Assembly: GCA_049602155.1 (NCBI GenBank) | Contig: JBMYRH010000007.1 | Coordinates: 1-64,000 of the forward strand | Direction of reading: 5' to 3' | Length of the DNA stretch: 64,000 nucleotides | From: JBMYRH01 sp049602155 | Lineage (GTDB): Bacteria; Myxococcota_A; UBA9042; PHBI01; JBMYRH01 | Shown here: piece by piece, positions 42,156-50,832 of the stretch | How positions within the stretch are numbered: the first letter of the stretch is position 1 | How the letters are laid out: the number at the start of each line of letters is the position of its first letter | Translations under genes and position numbers: made by a program | The notes under the pieces: generated by a model | Database searches by the model: none | Seen by the model: the letters and a program-made list of their open reading frames with translations, nothing else | Told to the model about the DNA's origin: nothing

Positions 42156-42857
42156 TCAATCCGTGCGTTTCCACCAACGTTCACCACCACACTCTGCGGC
42201 GTGGTCAACGACCTGGCGCTGCTGGGCCTCACTCAGCTGTGAACCGTAGCAGGCGATCAGATCGCGCTTCTCCTCTGCAGGTCGCGAGCTCGCACCGAGG
42301 CAAGCCTCGGGCGCGCCCCCCAAGCTCTGCACCGCAGCTGCAACCCGCTCGGGCTTCCAGGCGCCGTAAGGCAGATCCTCATAGTAGCGAATCTCTGCGC
42401 CCGCCCAGGCGCGCTCAGCTGCGATGCGCGCCACACGGTGATCGATATGGTCGCCGATACCAAGGGGGACAAAGTACACATCGTGCCCAGCCCAGGGGCG
42501 AAGTTGCAGGGCCAAGTCGAGCACCTCGGCGCGCTCCGAGGCATCCAAGGCGCGACGGCGGATGAAGCGGTACCCTTCATAGCCACGAAGTGGCGCATCA
42601 CGGCGGCCAAGATCACCTGCGACGCCGCCTGGGAGCTTCGCCACGAATGCGGCGTCTTCCTCGGCGCGAAGAGCGCTAACCTCTCCAACCCCATCAGCGT
42701 CTCGCCCGGGGCAATGGGAGGAGACCGTAAAGACGTTCAAGATGTTCACCGCCGTGCCCTGCTGAGCCGCTTCGCGGAGCGTGAGCCCAAGCGACAGGGC
42801 TGCGTCATCATGATGCGGGGAGAGAACGACCCAAGAGGTTGTGTGGTCCGTCGACAT
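42156..42857 (-). CDS. PIG-L/LmbE-family deacetylase
   Basis: 233 residues from the ATG at 42857. The N-terminal motif SPHHDDAALSLG (residues 13-24) matches the zinc-binding PHPDDxxLG motif, with His in place of the usual Pro. A second metal-site motif, GDHIDHR, is near residue 155. Family members remove acetyl groups from GlcNAc-containing molecules (GlcNAc-PI, mycothiol and bacillithiol precursors, antibiotic glycosides). There is no signal peptide. The SDR and patatin genes follow on the same strand, so the three may act on a glycolipid or a secondary metabolite, which is inference. Confidence 0.88.
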   Translation of the reverse strand: MSTDHTTSWVVLSPHHDDAALSLGLTLREAAQQGTAVNILNVFTVSSHCPGRDADGVGEVSALRAEEDAAFVAKLPGGVAGDLGRRDAPLRGYEGYRFIRRRALDASERAEVLDLALQLRPWAGHDVYFVPLGIGDHIDHRVARIAAERAWAGAEIRYYEDLPYGAWKPERVAAAVQSLGGAPEACLGASSRPAEEKRDLIACYGSQLSEAQQRQVVDHAAECGGERWWKRTD

Positions 42858-42975
42858 GGTCCGCGTTGTGTCACAAGACGGGACTGCGGCCAAGGTCCGT
42901 CCACATAAGCGGCTGGGTGCGACGTATGGGTTTCTCCGAACCGAGCCATCCGATAACCTTGGAGAGCTTCCTGGA
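42858..42975. promoter_or_regulatory. Divergent intergenic region: PIG-L-like and thrombospondin/lectin genes
   Basis: This 118-base gap between divergent genes should hold both promoters. No clear -35/-10 pair is visible by eye. GGAG runs at 42961 and 42973 could serve the plus-strand gene. Confidence 0.3.
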
Positions 42976-45900
42976 GTGTCATTGCTTCGTGTGCCCACAG
43001 CGCTATTCGCGATCGCTGTCTTTGCAGCGTGCTCGTCGGAGCCGGCTGAGCTGCGTTCCGCCGGCGCTATCTGTGCATCGATGGACGAGTGCTCCAGCAA
43101 CCTCTGCTACGAAGCGATATGCCTCGAGATCGCCAATGACGACGACCTGGATGGCCTGACCAACGAGGTTGAGATCGCCATCTTAGGCACCAACCCGAAC
43201 AGCGCAGACAGCGATAACGATGGTCGTACAGATGGCTTCGAGGTCGGCTCAGACATCGAAAACCCGCTCGATGAGGACAAGGACGGGATCCCAGACGTCC
43301 ACGAAAGCGCCTCGCCGGAAGCCGACCAAGATCGCGACTGCATCCCTGATCAGAAGGACCCCCAAAACCTCGTACAGGAAGAGGACATTGAGAAAGCCGC
43401 CCAGCTGGCCTGCTGCTGCTACGGCACGTGCTCCGAGGCCCAAATGGCGGCCTTCGAGGACATCAAATGCATCGAGCTCGATGGCATCAAGCAGTTCAAC
43501 TGCCTGCCGGCTGAGATGGACACTGATGGCGACCGAATGGGGGACAGCTGCGACCCATGCCCTCTCGACAAAACCAATGACTCCGATGGGGACGGGCTCT
43601 GCGATGGCGTGGATAACTGCGACTTCATCGCCGACCCTTCGAACCCCGATATCTGTGGAGAGTGCCCCCCTGGGACGGACGACATCGACGGCGACGGCCT
43701 CTGTGGTGACGACGACCCATGCCCGCTCTATCCCGATCCAAACCAAACCAAGGATGGCCCTGATGATGACGGTGACGGGATCCCAGATCTCTGCGACCCA
43801 TGCTGGGGCACGGATCAGGACACTGATAACGACGGTGTCTGCGACACTGAGGACCTTTGCCCTGGATACCCTAGCCCGACCAACAGTGACGCAGACGGTG
43901 ATGGGCAAGGGGATCCCTGCGACAGCTGTCACGACCCCGATGGCGACACACTCTGTGGCGACGAGGACCCCTGCCCCCTCATCCCCTCCGAGCTGACCCT
44001 CGCCATGGATCTCGACGACGACGGCCTCAAAGAGCCTTGCGTCCTGTGTACAGACGCCGACGGTGATGGCTTCGGCCTGGTCGACCAAATGTGTCCACCT
44101 GACAACTGCGTCGAGGAGCCGAACCCGCTGCAGCTCGATCTCGACAGTGACGGTGTCGGGGATGCCTGTGATCCTTGCAACGACGTCGACGATGACGGCA
44201 CCGGGGCGGGGTTAGCCAGCGAGAGCTGCCCGGTCGACAACTGCCCCGATGAGGCGAACCCGGAGCAGCTCGACAGCGACGGAGATGGCCAAGGTGATCT
44301 CTGCGACAGCTGCCTCGACATCGACGCCGATGGGAGCTGCGCCGACGCCGACTGCGATGACGATAACGAAGAGGTCACCGCCTGCACCGGGGGCACCCAC
44401 TGCCACCCAGACAGCCTCATCTGTGTCGCGTGCCTGCAAGTCAGCCACTGCCCAGACGACGGAGACCCCTGCACCCTCACGCGATGCGAGCCTACTGAGG
44501 GGCTATGCAGCCATGAGCAAGTCGACGCGACCAGCTCGGCGGTCGACCAGGCGCTCGCCACCGAGGCCGGGTGTACGTGCCCCGCTGTGGATCCCGTCCC
44601 GCCATTATCGACAGAGATGGCCAGCACCTTCTGCGGCCAAGTCTGTACACAGGTCGTCCAATGCCTGCCGCAAGACATCCACCCATGCCACAGTGGGTGC
44701 ATCACCGAACTCATCGAGCACGGAGCCCATTACGCCACGCACGCATGCGAGCGGACCATCGCGGCCGTCCAAGCGCAGGTTGAAGCGTCGAGCAGCCTCC
44801 CATTCCCTCCAACGCTCTGCGACGAAGAGACCGTCGAAAGCCTCTGTCGCCCCAACGGCTGTCCACTTAGCCTGTCTGAGCCATGTGTGGCGTTCTGTAC
44901 AGCCGTAAACGACTGCGGGGATGCCCTTCAGGCAGGGCTCCCTGCGCAACCCGTGACGAGCTTACAGCGCTTCGCGAGCCTGGCCCCAGAGGGGCTGTGC
45001 AGTTCATCTTGCAGCGGCATCAGCGTCGGCTACCCCTCAATCTCAGCGCAAGTCCCTCTGTTCACCGACGCGCTGAAGGCGAACTGCGACCCCGACATCC
45101 TCGCGACCCCGAGCGCCGGGCACCCTTGCACACACTATGATCCCACACGCTGCAGGGCCTGGGGCCTCCCCTGGGGAGGGCAAGAGCAAGGCTACCTCGC
45201 CGTGTACCGCCCTCAGGGCGTCTCATGGGCTGAAGCGAAGGTCATTTCTGAGGCCCTCGGTGGTCACCTCGCGACCCTCGGCTCCGAAGCCGAGGATGTC
45301 TTCATCTATGAGCAGCTCGCCCTCCTCGTCTGGGCCCCAGGAAGCTTCGACGGCCCGTGGATTGGCGGACACAAAGCGTCATCCCCCGATGAACTCCCGG
45401 GCACGTGGCAGTGGGTCGATGGCACCCCTTGGGACTACACCCACTGGGCCCCGAACCAGCCCGGTGTCACAGGCGAAGACGCGGCGATACGCTACCGCTA
45501 TGAAGGACCACAGCAAGGGAGCTGGGGCTGGCTCACCGAGGACGAAGACGAGGTGTCCTGGAACACCACGGGCTTCATCGTCGAGTTCCCGTTCCCCTTC
45601 GTGATGCCCTACTGCTACGACCCGGACAACGACTTCCTCTGTGGGACCCCCGCTGAGGGGTGCGCTGCGCCCGAGATGGATACCGACCAAGACGGCACCT
45701 GCGACAATGACATCGATAACTGCCCAGAGACCCACAACCCCACCCAGCTCGATCTCGATCGGGACGGCATCGGAAATGCGTGCGACCTCTGCCTCGACAA
45801 CGACGACGACGGCGTGTGTTACGAAGCAGACTGCAACGACAACTCCAACATCGTCGGGGCCTGCGGCGATGGTACCTTCTGCGACACGACGAGCGGCACC

Positions 45901-46002
45901 TGCGTCCCGTGCGAAGAAGGGGCCCCGTGTGAAGGTTGCACCCCAGTCGATCCCGACACCGGGTTATGCCCCATCGAGGGAGAAGGCGCCGGCGCCCCCT
46001 AA
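42976..46002 (+). CDS. Thrombospondin type-3 repeat and C-type-lectin lipoprotein
   Basis: 1008 residues. The start is a GTG at 42976 (TTG at 42982 also possible), chosen because the lipoprotein signal RVPTALFAIAVFAAC follows at once. Residues about 40-510 carry many D-x-D-x-D-G-x-x-D thrombospondin type-3 calcium sites (for example ADSDNDGRTDGFEVGSD) spaced with Cys pairs. A Cys-rich helical region (about 520-715) follows, then a C-type-lectin-like domain (about 718-875; GHLATLGSEAEDVFIYEQ, WIGGHK, WQWVDGTPWDYTHWAPNQP) that lacks the EPN calcium motif. More type-3 repeats end the protein. It is probably a calcium-stiffened surface adhesin. Confidence 0.86.
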   Translation: MSLLRVPTALFAIAVFAACSSEPAELRSAGAICASMDECSSNLCYEAICLEIANDDDLDGLTNEVEIAILGTNPNSADSDNDGRTDGFEVGSDIENPLDEDKDGIPDVHESASPEADQDRDCIPDQKDPQNLVQEEDIEKAAQLACCCYGTCSEAQMAAFEDIKCIELDGIKQFNCLPAEMDTDGDRMGDSCDPCPLDKTNDSDGDGLCDGVDNCDFIADPSNPDICGECPPGTDDIDGDGLCGDDDPCPLYPDPNQTKDGPDDDGDGIPDLCDPCWGTDQDTDNDGVCDTEDLCPGYPSPTNSDADGDGQGDPCDSCHDPDGDTLCGDEDPCPLIPSELTLAMDLDDDGLKEPCVLCTDADGDGFGLVDQMCPPDNCVEEPNPLQLDLDSDGVGDACDPCNDVDDDGTGAGLASESCPVDNCPDEANPEQLDSDGDGQGDLCDSCLDIDADGSCADADCDDDNEEVTACTGGTHCHPDSLICVACLQVSHCPDDGDPCTLTRCEPTEGLCSHEQVDATSSAVDQALATEAGCTCPAVDPVPPLSTEMASTFCGQVCTQVVQCLPQDIHPCHSGCITELIEHGAHYATHACERTIAAVQAQVEASSSLPFPPTLCDEETVESLCRPNGCPLSLSEPCVAFCTAVNDCGDALQAGLPAQPVTSLQRFASLAPEGLCSSSCSGISVGYPSISAQVPLFTDALKANCDPDILATPSAGHPCTHYDPTRCRAWGLPWGGQEQGYLAVYRPQGVSWAEAKVISEALGGHLATLGSEAEDVFIYEQLALLVWAPGSFDGPWIGGHKASSPDELPGTWQWVDGTPWDYTHWAPNQPGVTGEDAAIRYRYEGPQQGSWGWLTEDEDEVSWNTTGFIVEFPFPFVMPYCYDPDNDFLCGTPAEGCAAPEMDTDQDGTCDNDIDNCPETHNPTQLDLDRDGIGNACDLCLDNDDDGVCYEADCNDNSNIVGACGDGTFCDTTSGTCVPCEEGAPCEGCTPVDPDTGLCPIEGEGAGAP

Positions 46003-46011
46003 GCCCAGGGG
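45996..46011. terminator. Hairpin between convergent genes
   Basis: CCCCT-AAGCCC-AGGGG makes a 5-bp stem with a 6-base loop, exactly between the convergent stops at 46002 and 46013. It could end transcription on both strands. No T-run is present. Confidence 0.3.
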
Positions 46012-46012
46012 A

Positions 46013-46711
46013 CTATGGGAGCACCTCTCGACTAGGCTCTTTCACGCCCTCAAGGTGTGTATCGTCGCTGAGTGACCGGAGACTAAATATCGCCCCATTC
46101 GCGATCGGCACCGTGGTCAAGCGCGTCACCGTCGCGTGCCTGACAGAGAACCGCTCCCACGCCCATGGCACCTGAGCGACACCCAAGAGGTGACTCACCG
46201 CCGCCCCGGTCGTCCCTGCATGACAGACCGCCAGGATGCGCCCCTGCTTGGGCAGCGCCTCCCAGAGGCCAACGTCATCCGAAATCGAACCGCGCCGAGC
46301 CCCAAGCCCCGCCAGGGTCGCCTCTAAGCCCGCACCTACGCGCGCCACAAACTCGGTGAGTGATTCCCCCTCGGGTAAGCCGTCCCACCACTGCGTCACA
46401 GAACGAGTCCGGCCCGAGACCAGGAGCTCACGGATGACCGCGCTCGGTTGGCCCTCCCAATCTGGCGTCGCCGCCTCAACGAGCCAATCATGGACGACAG
46501 GCTCCATCTGCAGGGCCTCGATAAGCGGCGCTGCAGTCTCTTGTGCACGCCGGGCCGGCGAGACCCAGAGGTGGTCAACATCGACGCCCCGGAAGCGCTC
46601 CGCGACGCGTCGAGCTTGTTCCGCCCCTCGCTCGGTGAGACCCGGGTCGTTGACCGCCCTGTCCCCAGGGGTCCAGTCGGGCTCGCCGTGCCTGATAAAG
46701 ATAATTTCCAC
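46013..46711 (-). CDS. Histidine phosphatase (phosphoglycerate-mutase-like)
   Basis: 232 residues. The GTG at 46711 has GAGG 5 bases upstream; the GTG at 46717 is the alternative. The phosphohistidine motif RHGE is at about residues 7-10 (FIRHGEPDW), the second Arg in SPARRAQETA near 63, and the second active-site His in AVCHAGTTGA near 180. Members include alpha-ribazole phosphatase, SixA and broad phosphomonoesterases; I cannot pick one. It lies 7 bases after the unknown 280-residue gene, so it is probably in the acyl-CoA dehydrogenase unit. Confidence 0.92.
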   Translation of the reverse strand: MEIIFIRHGEPDWTPGDRAVNDPGLTERGAEQARRVAERFRGVDVDHLWVSPARRAQETAAPLIEALQMEPVVHDWLVEAATPDWEGQPSAVIRELLVSGRTRSVTQWWDGLPEGESLTEFVARVGAGLEATLAGLGARRGSISDDVGLWEALPKQGRILAVCHAGTTGAAVSHLLGVAQVPWAWERFSVRHATVTRLTTVPIANGAIFSLRSLSDDTHLEGVKEPSREVLP

Positions 46712-46718
46712 GCCCACC

Positions 46719-47561
46719 TCAGCTGTATTCAGCGACGAGCAGCTCCGTCGCGAAGTCCGCGATTCGGCGCTCACGAGCCACGATATCTTCACCGGTCGCG
46801 AGCTCGGCAAAAGTGCGCCCTGCGTCGTAGTCGCCAATGGCGTCGTAGAACCACGCTGAATCCAGCAGCAGCTCGTCGATCGCCTCGAGCCCCCATTGCC
46901 CGATCCACTCACCTACGGCGAGGCCAAAGGCCGTCGTAGCGCCGTCACTCTTGATAAGCGCTGAGTCGCCACGTTCGCGCCACTTCTGCTTCAATTCAAG
47001 CTGAGGGATAGTGTGTAGAAACGAGCGCACGCGGTGTGAGGAGCGCGACATCTCCAGCGCCCCCAAGACAGCGCCACGGCGCATCCTGTTCCGCGCCGGG
47101 TGCACCGGCTGCATCACACGTTGCCCCAGGCTCTGAGCGACAGCCGCGTCGACCTCTTCGCCGACCTTGCCGCGGTAGACATGGTCGCCAATCTCCCAGA
47201 GCTTGCGCTTGAGCATCGGCTCATCGATGACGACCCGCTGAGGCAAGGCCATACTCTCCTCATCCCGCGCCCCCATCATCTGGCGGGCCCAAGGGTCATA
47301 TTGTGCGGGGGTCGTCGGCGAACGCTGGAGACGAAAGAGCCCCTCTGGGACGCAAAAATAGGCCTCCACGACGTACAGAGCCCCCTCGAACCGCCGAGTA
47401 AAGGTGAAGACGCGCCGCGCGTCCGGGCCCGGGGCGCCCATCATTGCTGGGAGAGAGCCCCCGGACATCGCCTTACGCACGGTCGGTCTTGGGGTCCCTA
47501 GCCCGTCTCGCACCGCCTTACGACGGGCGGAATAGCCCCCCTTCTTTCCCTTCTTAGCCAC
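46719..47561 (-). CDS. Uncharacterised cytoplasmic protein
   Basis: 280 residues, ATG start. I do not recognise the family. The first 35 residues are strongly basic (KKGKKGGYSARRKAVRDG). An alpha/beta region follows (RRVFTFTRRFEGALYVVEAYFCVPEG near 50), then mostly helical sequence, with an acidic C-terminal third (EWIGQWGLEAIDELLLDSAWFYDAIGDYDAG). No signal peptide or membrane helix is seen. It stands 5 bases after the 100-residue gene and 7 bases before the phosphatase gene in a four-gene minus-strand unit behind an acyl-CoA dehydrogenase. The basic N-terminus could bind nucleic acid or membrane. Confidence 0.65.
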   Translation of the reverse strand: MAKKGKKGGYSARRKAVRDGLGTPRPTVRKAMSGGSLPAMMGAPGPDARRVFTFTRRFEGALYVVEAYFCVPEGLFRLQRSPTTPAQYDPWARQMMGARDEESMALPQRVVIDEPMLKRKLWEIGDHVYRGKVGEEVDAAVAQSLGQRVMQPVHPARNRMRRGAVLGALEMSRSSHRVRSFLHTIPQLELKQKWRERGDSALIKSDGATTAFGLAVGEWIGQWGLEAIDELLLDSAWFYDAIGDYDAGRTFAELATGEDIVARERRIADFATELLVAEYS

Positions 47562-47566
47562 CCCTT

Positions 47567-47869
47567 TCAGTCCCCTTCAGTGGGTCGCTGCATGTCGCAA
47601 TGAAAGCCGACGCAGGGCATCTCAGCCTCGGCGACCGGCTCGGCTGGGACAAGACTGTGTAGGAGCGCCTGCACTTCACCCAGCTGCTGTGGACTCAACG
47701 GGACACTGACGATGCGATCGGCTTGAATACCAGGCACCAGCGTCGTGAGCACCGCGACTGTCTCAGGCTGATCGAGAGCGGTGAGGACATTCTGCCCGAC
47801 TTGCTCGCTCATCGTGACCATCGAGCTCGCTATGATCTGCGGCCCAGAATTCGCCTCTTCATCGCTCAT
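47567..47869 (-). CDS. Small protein of unknown function
   Basis: 100 residues. It is read as real because of its position 30 bases after the acyl-CoA dehydrogenase stop and 5 bases before the next gene, and a GGAG-containing leader (AGGAGAGAAC) before the ATG. It begins acidic (SDEEANSGP), has a helical middle (SEQVGQNVLTALDQPETVAVLTTLV) and ends with two cysteines in CVGFHCDMQ. No domain is recognised. The C-x4-C end could hold a metal or a disulfide. Confidence 0.6.
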   Translation of the reverse strand: MSDEEANSGPQIIASSMVTMSEQVGQNVLTALDQPETVAVLTTLVPGIQADRIVSVPLSPQQLGEVQALLHSLVPAEPVAEAEMPCVGFHCDMQRPTEGD

Positions 47870-47899
47870 TGTTCTCTCCTGAACCGTTCAAAGGTCAGC

Positions 47900-49714
47900 T
47901 TAGAAGGCCGCCTCGTCGACGTCCATCAGCGCGAGGCTGTTGGCCTCGATGATGCGTCGGTCGGCGCCAATCTCGGGGAGGATCTCAGCGCAGTAAAACT
48001 GAGCGGATGCGACTTTGCCTGCGTAGAAGGCAGCGTCGCTACCTCCGGCGGTCTCTGCGCGCTCAGCAGCCAGCTCTGCGTGAACCACGAGGCGCCATCC
48101 CACGACCAGCTTCCCGACCGCGAAGAGGATCCGGTTGCCCTGCAAACCCACGTGATACAGGGACTCACCGACCTTGCCCATCATCCCCATAAAGATCCGC
48201 TCGACCTCACCGAGTGCACGGCCCAAGGCCTCACGGGACGCGGCTAAATCAGCGTGCCCCTCTCCTGTGGCGGCCCGGACATTCCCGAGCAGCTTCCGGA
48301 AGGTCGCCCCCCCGTCGCGCGCGACCTTTCGGAAGAAGAAGTCCAGAGCCTGGATATGGGTCGTCCCCTCGTAGAGCGTGTCGATCTTCTGATCTCGGAT
48401 GTACTGCTCGATGGGGTAATCCTGGCAATAGCCCGACCCACCAAAGGACTGGAGCGCGTGTGCCAAGATCTCGTAGCCCTTATCCGAGCAAAAACCCTTC
48501 ACTAAAGGGAGCAACAGGTCGTTATACCGGTCGAGCTCCTTGGCCTCGGGGCTCCCGTGCCCGCCCGCCATCTCCACTTGGTCCTGAATGGAGCTCGTGT
48601 ACATGTAGAGCCCCCGCATGCCCTCTGACCACGCCTTTTGGAGCATCATCATCCGACGCACATCTGGGTGCTCAATGATGCGAACGCGCGGCGAGGTCTT
48701 GTCGGTCGCCTTGAGCAAGTCGGGCCCCTGCACGCGCTCTTTCGCATACGCCAGCGCGTTCAGGTAAGCGGTCGAGAGCGTCGCCGTCGTCTTCACGCCG
48801 ATGGCCATCCGGGCATGCTCGATCACATGAAACATCTGACGGATGCCTTGGTGGTTGCCCCCGACGAGCAGGCCGCGGCAGGGCATACGGTCGCCAAAGG
48901 TCATCTCGCAGGTGGCCGATGACTTGAGCCCCATCTTCTTCTCGACGTTGGTGCAGAAGGCGCCGTTGCGCTCACCAAGGCTCCCGTCATCATTCACCCA
49001 AAACTTGGGCACGATGAACATGGACAGCCCCTTGGTGCCAACCTCGCCCCCCTCCGGTCGTGCCAGGACGAGGTGCACGATGTTCTCAGTCCCGTCGAAG
49101 TCGCCCTGGCTGATGAAGCGCTTCACGCCCTCAATCTCCCAAACATCTCCCTCAACATGGCGCGCAGTGGCACGCCCAGCGCCAACGTCGCTGCCGGCGT
49201 CAGGCTCGGTCAAGACCATCGTGCCGCCCCAGCCGCGCTCGACCATAGGCCGCACGTAGCGGGCCTTCTGCGCCTCTGTCCCGAGGATGTCGATGGTCCG
49301 CGCGATGACGTTGCCGAAGCAGTAAAATGTCAGCGCTGGGTTCGAGCCCAACGTCGACTCCAGGCCGGCCCAGGCGACCGACGGCGGCGCACCCACGCCC
49401 CCCATATGCTCGGGCAACCCCATGAGAGGCCAGCCCCCTTCACGGAAGGTGTCGATGTTCTTTCGTAGACCGGACGGGAGGGTCACGTTGCCCTCACCGT
49501 CAAAGGTCAGGCCTTCGCGATCATCCGCGGCATAGCTGGCCGCCAACTCGGTCTCACAGAGCTTGTAAAGCTCCGTCAGCATCTGACGACACGTCGCCTC
49601 ATCGAGGTGACTGAAGGTCGGATGACTCAGGGTCTTTGACGCCACCTCATGGACCTCAAAGAGGTTGAAGAAGACGTCTCGAAGGTTCGGCTTGTAATGA
49701 TAGACGGTGCTCAT
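47900..49714 (-). CDS. Acyl-CoA dehydrogenase with C-terminal extension
   Basis: 604 residues. The ATG at 49714 has AGGAG 5 bases upstream; a GTG 6 bases earlier is less likely. This is the 600-residue class (longer than the 380-residue medium-chain type). The usual N-terminal helices lead to the FAD-binding beta domain (MVLTEPDAGSDVG near 180, GVKRFISQGD near 210), then the helical domain with the catalytic Glu in DTLYEGTTHIQALD near 448, and an ACDH_C-like extension ending in the helical bundle. It oxidises acyl-CoA to enoyl-CoA in fatty-acid beta-oxidation and passes electrons to ETF. Substrate length is unknown. It starts the minus-strand unit that continues with two unknown proteins and a phosphatase. 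Confidence 0.95.
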   Translation of the reverse strand: MSTVYHYKPNLRDVFFNLFEVHEVASKTLSHPTFSHLDEATCRQMLTELYKLCETELAASYAADDREGLTFDGEGNVTLPSGLRKNIDTFREGGWPLMGLPEHMGGVGAPPSVAWAGLESTLGSNPALTFYCFGNVIARTIDILGTEAQKARYVRPMVERGWGGTMVLTEPDAGSDVGAGRATARHVEGDVWEIEGVKRFISQGDFDGTENIVHLVLARPEGGEVGTKGLSMFIVPKFWVNDDGSLGERNGAFCTNVEKKMGLKSSATCEMTFGDRMPCRGLLVGGNHQGIRQMFHVIEHARMAIGVKTTATLSTAYLNALAYAKERVQGPDLLKATDKTSPRVRIIEHPDVRRMMMLQKAWSEGMRGLYMYTSSIQDQVEMAGGHGSPEAKELDRYNDLLLPLVKGFCSDKGYEILAHALQSFGGSGYCQDYPIEQYIRDQKIDTLYEGTTHIQALDFFFRKVARDGGATFRKLLGNVRAATGEGHADLAASREALGRALGEVERIFMGMMGKVGESLYHVGLQGNRILFAVGKLVVGWRLVVHAELAAERAETAGGSDAAFYAGKVASAQFYCAEILPEIGADRRIIEANSLALMDVDEAAF

Positions 49715-49785
49715 GGTCACTCCTGGCGAAGAGTCACGTTCCCCCAGCCCTCAGTGCATCGTCAAGGGGTCCGGCCTGAGACACC

Positions 49786-50832
49786 CTACTCAAGGGGGAC
49801 GGCGAGGCCATAGAGGGGCTGATCCGCGCCCTTCGCCGGCCAGCTCCCTAGATCTCTCGGTCGTGCCTTGAGCGCATGGATCATGAGCCTGTCCAAAGCC
49901 GCGCCGTGCTCGAAGATGGCGAGCGCCCCCTGCGTCGTCGCCTTCAACACGATCAAGCGGTGCCTCTCAGGGTGAATGACCTTCTGTAGCCGCGCGAGCA
50001 GCGCCGATGACGCCTCAGAGTCTTCAGTCAAGGCGATGAGCGTGATCTCACGCTCCCAAAAGGTCTGCAGCGGTCCGTGTGCCACCTGAAGGATGTCCCA
50101 TAGCGGAGGCTCTGCCGCCCAGAGCCCCTCCATCCACTTCCAAGAGAGCCCACGGCAAGCGTCACCGTAGCCCCCGATAGTGACGAACCCGACGTCGCCG
50201 AAGAGGACCTCCGGCTCCAAGGTGGCGGCGACCTCGTCCGCACGATCAAGCGCGGCGCTGACGGCGATCGAGAGCCCGGCGAGGACCTCATTCAGCGCCG
50301 CCTCTTTACCGAAGCCTCCCGCCCAACGCACAGACTGAAGCGCCGACGCCGTCGGCCCGAGCACGCGCACGAGCATACCATCCTCGCGAGTCGGCCCATG
50401 GGTGACCACTTGGATCCCAGCCTGAACGAGTTCAGCCACCCGCCGCTGCGGCAGCGAGCCTTGTGCGTCCGGGTGTGAGGCGGTGATGAGGGTGACATGT
50501 GTGTAGTGAGGTGCGTGCCGGAGCACCATCTGCGCGTTAGAAGAGAGTCCCTGCGAGAACACGATGAGGGTGTGCCCTGCTGGCCGACTCTCAGCAAACG
50601 CAAACGCCGATGGAGGGCAGTAGCGCGCTGCGAGGCCGTGCTCGTGACGCAGATAGGTCGCCAAGAACCGCGCAGGGCCTGCCGCAATCCCCGCCCCTGT
50701 GACGACCATGACGCCCTTCGAGAGGCTGGCTAGGGCGCGGAGAGGCGCGTCGGTCAACGTCCGCGAGATCATCTCTGGGATGTTGTTAATCCGGCGCTCT
50801 AAGCGAGCAATTGAGTCATGGCTGACGCTCAA
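49786..50832 (-). CDS. SIS-domain (sugar isomerase-like) protein
   Basis: 348 residues; the ATG overlaps the cytochrome gene's stop by 4 bases. Two SIS-like halves are seen: N-terminal ISRTLTDAPLRALASLSKGVMVVTGAGIAAGPARFLATYL with HTLIVFSQGLSSNAQMVLRHA near 85 (the S-x-S-G-type sugar-phosphate loop reads SQGLSSNA), and a second half with GYGDACRGLSWKWMEGLW near 225. SIS proteins bind phosphosugars as isomerases, deaminases or regulators. Substrate is unknown. The grouping with a haem lipoprotein and a membrane protein is unusual for a sugar isomerase. A relation to creatininase-associated SIS proteins is possible. Confidence 0.75.
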   Translation of the reverse strand: MSVSHDSIARLERRINNIPEMISRTLTDAPLRALASLSKGVMVVTGAGIAAGPARFLATYLRHEHGLAARYCPPSAFAFAESRPAGHTLIVFSQGLSSNAQMVLRHAPHYTHVTLITASHPDAQGSLPQRRVAELVQAGIQVVTHGPTREDGMLVRVLGPTASALQSVRWAGGFGKEAALNEVLAGLSIAVSAALDRADEVAATLEPEVLFGDVGFVTIGGYGDACRGLSWKWMEGLWAAEPPLWDILQVAHGPLQTFWEREITLIALTEDSEASSALLARLQKVIHPERHRLIVLKATTQGALAIFEHGAALDRLMIHALKARPRDLGSWPAKGADQPLYGLAVPLE

